Assembly (NCBI RefSeq): GCF_004193175.1
Contig: NZ_SAUH01000001.1
Span: 2,211,501-2,275,500 of the forward strand
DNA: 64,000 nucleotides
Direction of reading: 5' to 3'
DNA from: Streptomyces sp. RFCAC02
GTDB taxonomy: Bacteria > Actinomycetota > Actinomycetes > Streptomycetales > Streptomycetaceae
Both the position numbers and the translations under genes were made by a program. Below the pieces are notes generated by a model that had not been told where the DNA came from, did no database searches, and was given only the letters and a program-made list of their open reading frames with translations. Below, one piece after another: positions 53,667 through 62,813 of this stretch. Every line of letters starts with the position of its first letter. Positions within the stretch are counted from its first letter, which is position 1.

Positions 53667-53969
53667 TCAGTCGCGGAGACCTTCCTCCAGCTGCTTGTCG
53701 AGATCGGCGAAGCCGTCGGCCGCCCCGTCGAGGAAGTCACCCAGCCCCTGGAGAGCCTCCAGGGCCTCCTTCGCACCCGTTGTGAACTCGTCGTAGGACG
53801 TGTCGAACTTCACCGAGGACTGGGACGTGACATAGCCGTCCGTCACAAGGTCGGCGATGTAGGTCCGCAACTGGTCGAACTTGGTCGTCAGCTCGTCCTT
53901 CGCCTCGCGAAGACGGTCGGCCGCGTCGTGCATGTCCTGATACGTGACGTCCAGGTCACCCTGAGCCAT
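53667..53969 (-). CDS. WXG100-family-like protein
   Basis: A 100-residue helical hairpin protein (MAQGDLDVTYQDMHDAADRL, REAKDELTTKFDQLRTYIADL, turn, then SYDEFTTGAKEALEALQGLG). Length and heptad pattern fit WXG100/ESAT-6 proteins, but the turn reads DGYVTSQ, so the Trp is replaced. ATG 53969 has AGAGGGGG upstream. Its position next to tadC ties a possible type VII substrate to the pilus locus. Confidence 0.75.
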   Translation of the reverse strand: MAQGDLDVTYQDMHDAADRLREAKDELTTKFDQLRTYIADLVTDGYVTSQSSVKFDTSYDEFTTGAKEALEALQGLGDFLDGAADGFADLDKQLEEGLRD

Positions 53970-54075
53970 GGGCAACACCCCCTCTGAAGGCCAGCCTACG
54001 CGGGTCGCCGCGCACGCACTTCCACGGATTCGTAACAGCCGCCGCACAGCGGCGCAACAGGGCCGGGCGGGCCGC

Positions 54076-54966
54076 TCAGTCGCCCAGGATCCCGCCGATG
54101 TCCGTTCCCGTACCGAGCATCATGCCCGTCACGATGAGGATCATCGTCGCCGGAAGCATGAAGACGAGCGTCGCGACCGTCGCCTTCGGTATGGCGCGGG
54201 CGGCGCGGCGGCGGGCGTTCTGGGCGTCGGTGCGGCGCATGTCGCGCGCGATCTGGATCAGGGTGTCGGCGATGGGTGATCCGAGTTCTTCACCCTGCTG
54301 GAGGGCCGAGACGAACTGGTTGACGGGCTCGGAGTCGTTGCGCCTGCGGAGGTCGTCGAACGCCTGGCGGCGGGGCACGCCCATGTCCATCTGCCGCAGG
54401 GTGATGCGGATCTCGTCGGCCCACGGCCCCTCGTAGCGGGCGGAGACCCGGTCGAGGGCCTGCCGGAAACCGAGGCCGGCGGAGACGACGACGGCCAGGA
54501 CGTCGAGGAAGTCGGGGAGCGTGCGGTCGATGACGTCGCGGCGTTCGCGGATGCCCTGCCAGATGGCGGCGTCGGCCGCGAACGCGCCGAACGCCAGGCC
54601 GAGGAGCGCGAGCAGGGGGACGCCGGACGACCACGTGGCGAGGGCGATGACGATGCCGAAGACCCCGTAGACGGCACGCCGGGCGGCGTAGCGGTCGATG
54701 GTCAGGCCGCCGGGGTTGCCCGCCTGGTCGATGCGGCGGCGTTTGCGCTCGACGGCCTTGGGTCCCATCAGGCGCAGGACGAGCGGGGCGAAGCGCATCC
54801 CGAGGCGGTCGACGGCGGACCCGCCGGCCGATACGCGGGTCGAGCCGATCTCCAGGGCGACGGCCAGGTCGGACGGCAGGGGCGCGTCGGTGCGGAGCAT
54901 CCGGATGGCCGTCAGGATGCCGAGGACGGCGATCCCCATCGCGAGGCCGAGCAGCAGTCCCACCAT
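54076..54966 (-). CDS. tadC: Tad pilus inner-membrane platform protein TadC
   Basis: A 296-residue T2SSF-domain protein. Helices at about 3-22, 100-140 and 265-290 surround a cytosolic T2SSF domain (about 155-280: LPDFLDVLAVVVSAGLGFRQAL, MDMGVPRRQAFDDLRRRN, LQQGEELGSPIADTL). With TadB it forms the membrane platform on which the TadA ATPase drives pilin assembly. ATG 54966 is preceded by AGGAAG. A spacer of 149 bases separates it from tadB, longer than other gaps in the cluster. Confidence 0.93.
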   Translation of the reverse strand: MVGLLLGLAMGIAVLGILTAIRMLRTDAPLPSDLAVALEIGSTRVSAGGSAVDRLGMRFAPLVLRLMGPKAVERKRRRIDQAGNPGGLTIDRYAARRAVYGVFGIVIALATWSSGVPLLALLGLAFGAFAADAAIWQGIRERRDVIDRTLPDFLDVLAVVVSAGLGFRQALDRVSARYEGPWADEIRITLRQMDMGVPRRQAFDDLRRRNDSEPVNQFVSALQQGEELGSPIADTLIQIARDMRRTDAQNARRRAARAIPKATVATLVFMLPATMILIVTGMMLGTGTDIGGILGD

Positions 54967-55115
54967 CAGTCGTCTTCCTGTCGTCGGTCGGAACGCGGCC
55001 GACCGCGCCGGCCCGCCCGCTCTGTCACACACAGTTGCGCACGATTACGGAGTGTGCATAATGGGTACGAGTGCTCACGCAAGGTCATCAAGGGGAATCC
55101 GGGACGTCGGGAGGG

Positions 55116-56084
55116 TCAGATGTCGATGCGGCCGATGCGGCGGACGACGACGAAGCCGATCACGTACAGCGCGAGGGAGACGACCATGGCGGCCTGCCCG
55201 ATCCCGCTGCTCGTGACGCGGCCCAGGGCGCCGGGGGACATGCCGTTGATCATGAGCAGGGCGCCGATGCCGAGGAACGGGATGGTGAGCGCGGTCGCGT
55301 TGATCTCGGCGAGCATGGTGCGGACCTCGCGGCGGGTCTCCTTGCGCTCCTCCAGAGTGGTGGTGAGGTTGCGCAGCGAGGAGACGATGGTGCCGCCCGC
55401 GCGGTTGGCGAGGACGAGCGTGGTGACCAGGACGTTCAGCTCGCGGGACGGCAGCCGCGCGTTCAGTTCCGTGAGGGCCTCCTCCATGGAGCGGCCGACG
55501 GCCAGTTGGTCGGCGACCGTGGCGAGTTCGGCGCCCGCCGGGTCCTCCATCTCCTCCGCCGCCATGGACAGCGCGGTGCGCATGGCGAGACCGGCGGCGG
55601 TGCCGTTGGCGATGAGACGGGCGAGTTCGGGAAGCTGTCCGATGAACTGTTCGGTACGGCGGGCGCGCTGCCAGCCGAGGAAGGCGTTACCGCCCCACAG
55701 GGCGATCAGGCCGCACAGCGGACCGAAGAAGGGGGCGAGGACGACGCTGCCGGCCAGCCACAGCACGGCCACGGCCGCCAGCACGTAGACGGTGTACTCG
55801 CCGGCGGAGACGTCGAGCCCCGTGGCCTCGACCTTGCGGCGCAGCCGGCGGCCGGCGGGCGAGGCGCGCAGCCGCCGGTCCACCGCGGCGAACCGGCGGC
55901 GGCGTCCGGCGGGCGTCGCGGCGCCCGCCGGATCGCCGGGCGGGAGCGCGGCGGTCGCGGTCAGCCGGGTGAGGAGTTCGCGGCGCTGTGCACGGCCCGA
56001 CGCGTAGAGCTGGACGCCGACGACGGCCAGCAGCAGTGCGGCCAGCGTGAGGCCGATGACGAGGAGGGTGAGGTCGCTGCGCAC
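55116..56084 (-). CDS. tadB: Tad pilus inner-membrane platform protein TadB
   Basis: A 322-residue T2SSF-domain protein. An N-terminal helix, a basic cytosolic stretch (about 30-95), a helix pair and the T2SSF domain (about 145-270: LPELARLIANGTAAGLAMRT, ADQLAVGRSMEEALTEL, VLANRAGGTIVSSL) end with two helices. It pairs with TadC. The GTG start at 56084 lies 3 bases after the tadA stop, so the two are tightly linked. Confidence 0.93.
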   Translation of the reverse strand: MRSDLTLLVIGLTLAALLLAVVGVQLYASGRAQRRELLTRLTATAALPPGDPAGAATPAGRRRRFAAVDRRLRASPAGRRLRRKVEATGLDVSAGEYTVYVLAAVAVLWLAGSVVLAPFFGPLCGLIALWGGNAFLGWQRARRTEQFIGQLPELARLIANGTAAGLAMRTALSMAAEEMEDPAGAELATVADQLAVGRSMEEALTELNARLPSRELNVLVTTLVLANRAGGTIVSSLRNLTTTLEERKETRREVRTMLAEINATALTIPFLGIGALLMINGMSPGALGRVTSSGIGQAAMVVSLALYVIGFVVVRRIGRIDI

Positions 56085-56087
56085 GGG

Positions 56088-57428
<1,341 letters not shown>

Positions 57429-57438
57429 CGCTGCCTCC

Positions 57439-57852
57439 TCAGTCGCAGGGCATGGTGACGGAACGGGTGGCGGTACCGACGCTGTCGAGGAAGAACGGCA
57501 GGACGGACGGCACCGGGACGCGGACGGTCACCGTCGCCTCCTCCCCGCAGGCGGCGGTCAGGTCGATCTCGGCCCGCTCGGCGAACATCCCGCCCAGCGA
57601 CGCGTAACCGCCCTCCCGGTACTCGTCCTCCGTCTCCTCCCTGGAGGCGAGCCGGGCGGCGGTGCGGGCGGCGGAGCCGGCCTGGATGGCGGCGAACCCG
57701 GTGATGCCGAGCTGCAGCGCGGCGAACGCGACGAGCAGCAGCAGCGGCACCCACCCGGCGAACTCCACCGCCGTCACCCCGCGGTCGCCGCGCCACCGCG
57801 CGCGCCCGCGACGGTGGGCGCCGTGCGGGGCGGTGGGGGGAGTGCCGTTCAC
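57439..57852 (-). CDS. TadE-family pseudopilin 1
   Basis: A 137-residue pseudopilin. RGDRGVTAVEFAGWVPLLLL then VAFAALQLGITGFAAIQAGS is the prepilin-like segment: Glu follows the putative cleavage site and a single helix follows. A soluble domain with two cysteines (TAACGEEAT ... TMPCD) ends the protein. GTG 57852 overlaps the stop of the upstream TadE-like gene. It is a minor pilus component by family. Confidence 0.88.
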   Translation of the reverse strand: MNGTPPTAPHGAHRRGRARWRGDRGVTAVEFAGWVPLLLLVAFAALQLGITGFAAIQAGSAARTAARLASREETEDEYREGGYASLGGMFAERAEIDLTAACGEEATVTVRVPVPSVLPFFLDSVGTATRSVTMPCD

Positions 57853-58265
57853 CGGGGGCCCTCCTCCGCCGCTCCGGCCGTGCCCGAGACGGTGACGGGC
57901 AGGTTGAACGCGCCCGGGAACATCACGGGGACGCTCACCCGCACCCGGGCCGTGCGCACAGCGCCGTCCAGCGGGCAGGACACGTCCGCGTCCCAGCCGC
58001 CCGGCAGGTCGTCCTCGGCCGCCGAGACGCAGGCGGCGGTCCCGTCGCCGTCCGCCGCCGCGCCCGCGCGGGCGCCGGCGTCGGCGGCGCCCGCGGCGAG
58101 ATAGAAGGCGTAACCGATGAGGAGGCACTGCCAGATGACGGCCATCATCAGCAGCACGAGGGGCAGCAGCCCCGCGAACTCGACGATGACGGACCCGCGG
58201 TCCGCCGCCCGGGCGTCCCGGGCCGCGGCCACGGCACCGGTGCGCCGGGCCGGCCGGCCGGTCAT
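57849..58265 (-). CDS. TadE-family pseudopilin 2
   Basis: A 138-residue pseudopilin. ADRGSVIVEFAGLLPLVLLM then MAVIWQCLLIGYAFYLAAGA is the TadE N-terminal segment, followed by DAGARAGAAADGDGTAACVS and a beta-rich tail with a second cysteine (DVSCPLDGA). Its ATG overlaps the cpaE-like stop (ATGA) and its stop overlaps the next start, so the string is translationally coupled. Confidence 0.88.
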   Translation of the reverse strand: MTGRPARRTGAVAAARDARAADRGSVIVEFAGLLPLVLLMMAVIWQCLLIGYAFYLAAGAADAGARAGAAADGDGTAACVSAAEDDLPGGWDADVSCPLDGAVRTARVRVSVPVMFPGAFNLPVTVSGTAGAAEEGPR

Positions 58266-59488
58266 CCCCGCCTGCCCCGGCGGCGTCCGGCGGCCGCGGG
58301 GGCGGCCTGCGGCGGCACGAGCCCCAGCTCCGTCGCGAGCGCGGACAGCGCCCGCCGGATCTGGGACTTGGCGTCGAGGTCCTGGATTCGGCCCGCGTCC
58401 TGCGCCTCCTGGAGCTCCCTGAAGGCCGCGGGGACGACCGAGCGCGCCACCGTCGTCCCGGTGATCCTGGCTATGAGCTGCGGCTGGATCGAGCTGGAGC
58501 GGCTGGCGCGGTTCACGACCGTGAGGGTGTCCTGCGCCTTGCGGACGCGCAGGCGGTCCCACATGCGGACCATGCGGTTGACGGCGCGGACGGAGATGAC
58601 GTCGGGCGTGGTGACGAGCAGGGCCGCGTCGGCCGTCTCGACGGCGGCGGCGACGGCGCTGTTCATGTGGGAGCCGCAGTCCACGACCACGATGTCGTAG
58701 CGGGACCGCACCGCGGCGAGGACGTGCCGGGCGGCGGCGTCGGTGACGTCCTCGCCCCGCTCCCCCTCGGCCGGCGCGACCAGCAGCGACAGCCCCGTCT
58801 CGTGCGTGAAGACCGCCTCGGCCAGCACCTGCGGCGAGATGTCCTGGATGCCCGCCAGGTCGGCGACGGACCGCCGGAACTGCACGTCGAAGAACGAGCC
58901 GACGTCGCCGGCCAGCAGGTCGAGGTCCATGAGGAGCGCGCCGCGCTCGAACGGTCCCGCGGTCTGCGCGGCCAGCGCCAGCCAGGACGCGACCAGTGTC
59001 GTCCCGACGCCGCCCTTGGCGCCCGACACGGTGATGACCCGGCCGCCCGGCGCCTCGGGGCCGGTGTCGAGGCCGCCGAGGTGGTGGCGCATGCCGGCGG
59101 CCCACTGGGCGGCCGACCCGACCCTGGCGGCCAGTTCGTCGTACGACAGCGGCAGCCCGGCGAGGCCGCGCGCGCCCGCCTCCATGGCGGCCGAGTACAG
59201 GCCGGGCGAGGGGTCGGCGGACACCAGCACGACGCCGACGGCGGGGAACCTGAGAGCCGTCTCGCGGATCAGTTCGAGCGCCGGGAGCGGCCCGATCCGT
59301 TCGTGCACCACGACGACCTCCGGCAGCCCGGCCACCGACTCCCGGCCCAGCGAGGCCAGGGTGTCCAGCAGGGCGGTGGAGTCCGGGACGGGGCGGAGCG
59401 GTTCGCAGTCGGGCAGCCGGCTCAGCAGGGTGATCACGGAACGGGCGGCGTCCGGGTCGCCGACCGCGGGGAGGATGCGCGTCGTCAT
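58262..59488 (-). CDS. CpaE/TadZ-like pilus localisation ATPase
   Basis: A 408-residue protein. A degenerate receiver-like domain (about 1-125; VVVVHERIGPLPALELI, VGVVLVSADPS) precedes a MinD/ParA-type ATPase (about 140-390) with VSGAKGGVGTTLVASWLALA (deviant Walker A), LLMDLDLLAGDVGSFFD, VVVDCGSHMNSAVAAAVE and LLVTTPDVISVRAVNRM. TadZ/CpaE proteins position the pilus machine at the pole. ATG 59488 is chosen because it begins the receiver-like domain; the open frame extends to 59668. Confidence 0.9.
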   Translation of the reverse strand: MTTRILPAVGDPDAARSVITLLSRLPDCEPLRPVPDSTALLDTLASLGRESVAGLPEVVVVHERIGPLPALELIRETALRFPAVGVVLVSADPSPGLYSAAMEAGARGLAGLPLSYDELAARVGSAAQWAAGMRHHLGGLDTGPEAPGGRVITVSGAKGGVGTTLVASWLALAAQTAGPFERGALLMDLDLLAGDVGSFFDVQFRRSVADLAGIQDISPQVLAEAVFTHETGLSLLVAPAEGERGEDVTDAAARHVLAAVRSRYDIVVVDCGSHMNSAVAAAVETADAALLVTTPDVISVRAVNRMVRMWDRLRVRKAQDTLTVVNRASRSSSIQPQLIARITGTTVARSVVPAAFRELQEAQDAGRIQDLDAKSQIRRALSALATELGLVPPQAAPAAAGRRRGRRG

Positions 59489-59504
59489 CGGGTCAGCTCG
59501 CTCC

Positions 59505-60269
59505 TCACGGGATCTGCGCGCCGAGGTCCGCGTGCGGATCGCCGCCGATGTCGCCAATGATGGTGTACGTGCGCTCCTCCTCGGGGATCTCCTGCTCGTC
59601 GCCGGGAGCGACCAGGGCGAGCCGGACCTGCTCCGCGAACGCCTCGGCGAAGGTGACCCGCTGCGCATCCGCGTTGTCGAGCGCGAAGGTGATGGGGACG
59701 GCCTCGGTGGCGCCCCGGTCCTCGTCGTCCACCTCGGTCAGGTCGCCGACCTCGATGACCTCCGCGTTGTTCACCATGAGGCGGACGATCTCGTACTCGG
59801 TGTCCTCGCTGCCGCCGCCGGCCTCGCCGGTCCGCTGGTTCACGCGGTAGGCGGCGTACATGTTGATGGTGGCGCCCGGGTAGATCTTGCCGGCGACACC
59901 GGTGGAAGCGTCGATCATGACCGCGATCTCCTGTTGTCCCGGGTCGAGTTCGGGCCGTTCGGCGAGCATGTCGGTCTGGAGGAGCGAGCCCTCGGTGAGC
60001 GGTCCGACGGCGACGCGGCCGTCGAGCTGGTCGAGGTCGGTCACGGCGGAGTCGGAGATGTACCGCTCGGGGATGGAGACCTCCCGAACCCGGTCCGGCG
60101 TCACCTCCTCGTACGGGGCTATGTCCTCGGCGAGTTCGTAGGCGGTCCGCTCGGGTCCGACGCGGGACTCCACGTCGTTGACGACGGCCACGACGCCGGC
60201 GAGGGCACCGAGCGCGAGGACGAGCGAGGCGATCAGCAGCAGCGTGCCGCGTCGCTGGCGAGCGTTCAT
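59505..60269 (-). CDS. cpaB: Tad pilus assembly protein CpaB (RcpC), SAF domain
   Basis: A 254-residue protein. One N-terminal helix (GTLLLIASLVLALGALAGVV) is followed by an SAF domain (about 42-110; ELAEDIAPYEEVTPDRVREV) and a RcpC/CpaB domain (about 115-250; EIAVMIDASTGVAGKIYPGA, NAEVIEVGDLTEVD, ITFALDNADAQRV). CpaB assists pilus export across the envelope. A GAAGGTAGAG site lies before the ATG at 60269. Confidence 0.92.
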   Translation of the reverse strand: MNARQRRGTLLLIASLVLALGALAGVVAVVNDVESRVGPERTAYELAEDIAPYEEVTPDRVREVSIPERYISDSAVTDLDQLDGRVAVGPLTEGSLLQTDMLAERPELDPGQQEIAVMIDASTGVAGKIYPGATINMYAAYRVNQRTGEAGGGSEDTEYEIVRLMVNNAEVIEVGDLTEVDDEDRGATEAVPITFALDNADAQRVTFAEAFAEQVRLALVAPGDEQEIPEEERTYTIIGDIGGDPHADLGAQIP

Positions 60270-60362
60270 GCAGTGTCTCTACCTTCTCGTGCTCGTCGTA
60301 CTCGTCGATGGGTGTCGGTCGGTCGTCGGTGCGGGGCATCGGCCGGTCCGGTCCGGATCGCC

Positions 60363-61265
60363 CTAGCGTCCCGGGCCGCCGGGGGTCAGCGCGCGGTGCC
60401 TGGCGTGCCCGAGCGCGGAGGGCGCCGCACGGTCCCGTATCTGCGGTACGGGTGCGGCGCAGAAGGCGCAGCGGTCCCCGATGAGGGTGAGGCCGCACCA
60501 GTGACACGTCTCCTGGCGCATGGAGTTGACCATCTGGTAGAGCAGCGAGACGTCGGATATCGCGGCCGCGAACTCGACGAGCTTCGGCGTGCCCCACCAG
60601 GCGGCCGATTCCTCCGGCAGCGGCACCGGGTGCAGGCCGCGCACCTGCCAGTCGTGCGCGAGCCGCGCCGTGACCCACTCGCCGCCCGCCCCGATCGCGC
60701 CGGGCGCGTAGGTGAGGGAGGTGGAGAACTGCGGCCCTTCCAGCCGCTCGCCGCCCTGTGCCCTGACCACCTGGGTCGTGGGGCCGGCCAGCACGGCCGC
60801 CGGCCCGCCGCCCCGCCCGGCCGCCGCGGGACCGCCGGGCAGGCGGACGGGCAGCCGGTCGAGGCGGACGCCGGGCGCGAGCAGGGCGCCCGCGTACACG
60901 TAGTGGGCGAGCAGCCGCGCCGACGCCCCGAGGACGCCGGGCGCGAAGTCGCAGACGGACAACTGCCTCAGCTGCCGCACGAGGACGGCGGTGCCGAGCG
61001 GAGGCAGGGCGCTGGGCAGCAGGGCGATGCGGTCGGACTCCAGCATGGCGCGCACGGCGTGCAGACGCTGGACGTAGGGACGGGGGGCCGTCGCCGGGTG
61101 CACGACGACGACATGGCCGTGCCGGTCGATGAGCTGGGCGGTCTCGGCGAGCGCCGTCGGGAAGTCCTGGTCCTCGGGCCGGGTCAGGATGTGGGCACCG
61201 GGAGTGTGCTGGTCGGTCGGCGGCAGCACGAGACCGGCACTGGTGACCGCGATGGCAATCGGCAT
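60363..61265 (-). CDS. Hypothetical protein with C-terminal zinc ribbon, head of the tad operon
   Basis: A 300-residue soluble protein without a family I recognise. The first part (VLPPTDQHTPGAHILTRPED, RHGHVVVVHPATA) resembles a degenerate nucleotide or NTF2-like fold. A Gly/Ala-rich linker lies near 145-165. The C-terminus has CHWCGLTLIGDRCAFCAAP, a CxxC(x7)CxxC zinc ribbon. ATG 61265 has GAGGGAG upstream. It lies about 93 bases before cpaB and is the first gene of the pilus string, so a regulatory or assembly role is inferred from context only. Confidence 0.7.
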   Translation of the reverse strand: MPIAIAVTSAGLVLPPTDQHTPGAHILTRPEDQDFPTALAETAQLIDRHGHVVVVHPATAPRPYVQRLHAVRAMLESDRIALLPSALPPLGTAVLVRQLRQLSVCDFAPGVLGASARLLAHYVYAGALLAPGVRLDRLPVRLPGGPAAAGRGGGPAAVLAGPTTQVVRAQGGERLEGPQFSTSLTYAPGAIGAGGEWVTARLAHDWQVRGLHPVPLPEESAAWWGTPKLVEFAAAISDVSLLYQMVNSMRQETCHWCGLTLIGDRCAFCAAPVPQIRDRAAPSALGHARHRALTPGGPGR

Positions 61266-61421
61266 GCCGCTCCCTCGGGTTGAGGACCCGTCCGGTATTG
61301 GGTGAGGTGCCCGGTCGGAGCTTATCGACTCCCCCGCCACCCGGAACAGCGCGGCGGGGAACGGCGACGAACCGTGATGTACGGCGAACCCGCGGCCGGG
61401 GCCGCCCGTTCCCGGGGTGGC

Positions 61422-62696
61422 TCAGAAGAAGGTGCGGAGGTACTCGGTGACCGTGCCGTCGTCCTCGGCGACCGGGATCAGCGGCCACTTCTCGAAGACC
61501 GTGCACGGGTGCGACATGCCGAGCGCCACCCAGTCCCCCACCTCGGGAAGGTCCTCCCCCGTGACGAACGCGTGCTGGTCGGCGAGGCGGACGACGGCCG
61601 CGCCGCCGCCGGGCCGCATCCCGCCGCCGGGCGTGCGGACGGCCAGCACGCACGGCAGGCCGAGATCGTAGGCGAGGTCGCGCTTCCCCGCGTTGAGCAG
61701 CGCGAGACCGGGCTCGGGGCGGGAGACGACCTGCGCCCACAGCCGGAACGCGGCCAGCAGCGACCCCTCGCCCGGCACACGGTTGAACGGCGTCGCGTCG
61801 CGGTAGCGCCCGTCGTCGTGGCTCACGTACGCGCCGGACCGCAGGAGCCGCAGCACGGGCGCCGACAGCGGGGGCAGTGCCGCGAACCCGGCCGCCACCA
61901 CGTCGAACCACGCGCTGCCGCCCGCGCTCACGACGATCTCCGGCAGCCCCGCGAACCGCCCGGCCCGGTCGAACGCCACGGCGAGCCGGCACAGCCCGTC
62001 GACCCACGCCCGTACGGCCGCCCCGCCGCCGGGGCCGTCGGCGCCGGGCACCTCGCCCTCGTACCCGGCGACACCGGCGAGACGCAGCGTCCCCGCGCGC
62101 GCCACGGCGTCGGCGACCCGCCCCGCCGCCGCGGCGTCCCTGGCGCCGGTCCGGCCGCCCGGCGCGCCCAGCTCCACCACCACCTCGACCGGCCGCCGCG
62201 CCCCCGCCGCGCGCAGGGCGGCGTCCATGAGCGCGACCCCCCGTTCGGAGTCGGCGCAGACCAGGCAGCGGAACGCGGGATCGCCGTCCTGCTCGGCGGC
62301 GAGCCACGCCAGGGCGGCGGGATCGACCAGCTCGTTGGCCAGGAAGAGACGCGGGACACCGAAGGCGCGCGCGACCCGGGCCTGGTGCGGGACGGCGACG
62401 GTGATGCCCCAGGCGCCGTGGTCGAGCTGCCGCCGGAAGAGCCGCGGCGCCATGGACGTCTTGCCGTGCGGGGCGAACGCGAGGCCGTGGCGGCCCGCGT
62501 ACCGCTGGAGGGCGGCGAGGTTGTGCCGCAGCGCGGGGGCGGACAGGACGAGGACGGGTGTGGTGAAGCCGCCTGTGTACAGTCCGCGGCGTTCCCGGGC
62601 GAGGGCGCGGACCGTACGGCCTGCCGCGTCCGGCGGCAGTCCCTTGAACCGGTGGTCCACGATCTCGTCGTCGAGCGCGTCGAACGGGCTGGTCAC
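61422..62696 (-). CDS. PLP-dependent D-threonine aldolase-fold amino acid deaminase
   Basis: A 424-residue enzyme of the alanine-racemase-barrel D-TA/DSD1 group. FTTPVLVLSAPALRHNLAAL opens the barrel. FAPHGKTSMAPRLFRRQL carries the PLP lysine (HGKT). GMSHPCTVF near the C-terminus supplies the usual His/Cys metal pair. The group includes D-serine dehydratases and D-threonine aldolases, so it probably removes a D-amino acid. GTG 62696 begins MTSPFDALDDE. It is divergent from the aminotransferase gene. Confidence 0.87.
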   Translation of the reverse strand: MTSPFDALDDEIVDHRFKGLPPDAAGRTVRALARERRGLYTGGFTTPVLVLSAPALRHNLAALQRYAGRHGLAFAPHGKTSMAPRLFRRQLDHGAWGITVAVPHQARVARAFGVPRLFLANELVDPAALAWLAAEQDGDPAFRCLVCADSERGVALMDAALRAAGARRPVEVVVELGAPGGRTGARDAAAAGRVADAVARAGTLRLAGVAGYEGEVPGADGPGGGAAVRAWVDGLCRLAVAFDRAGRFAGLPEIVVSAGGSAWFDVVAAGFAALPPLSAPVLRLLRSGAYVSHDDGRYRDATPFNRVPGEGSLLAAFRLWAQVVSRPEPGLALLNAGKRDLAYDLGLPCVLAVRTPGGGMRPGGGAAVVRLADQHAFVTGEDLPEVGDWVALGMSHPCTVFEKWPLIPVAEDDGTVTEYLRTFF

Positions 62697-62813
62697 GGCG
62701 CCTCCGGTGGCCGGTGCGGGCGGGCCACGGGCGGCGCGCCCGCCGGCGGCGGGATCACCCGCGTGGGGGAAAACACACGGCGTGCCGCGTAACGCGGCCG
62801 TAAGGTTGCCAGC

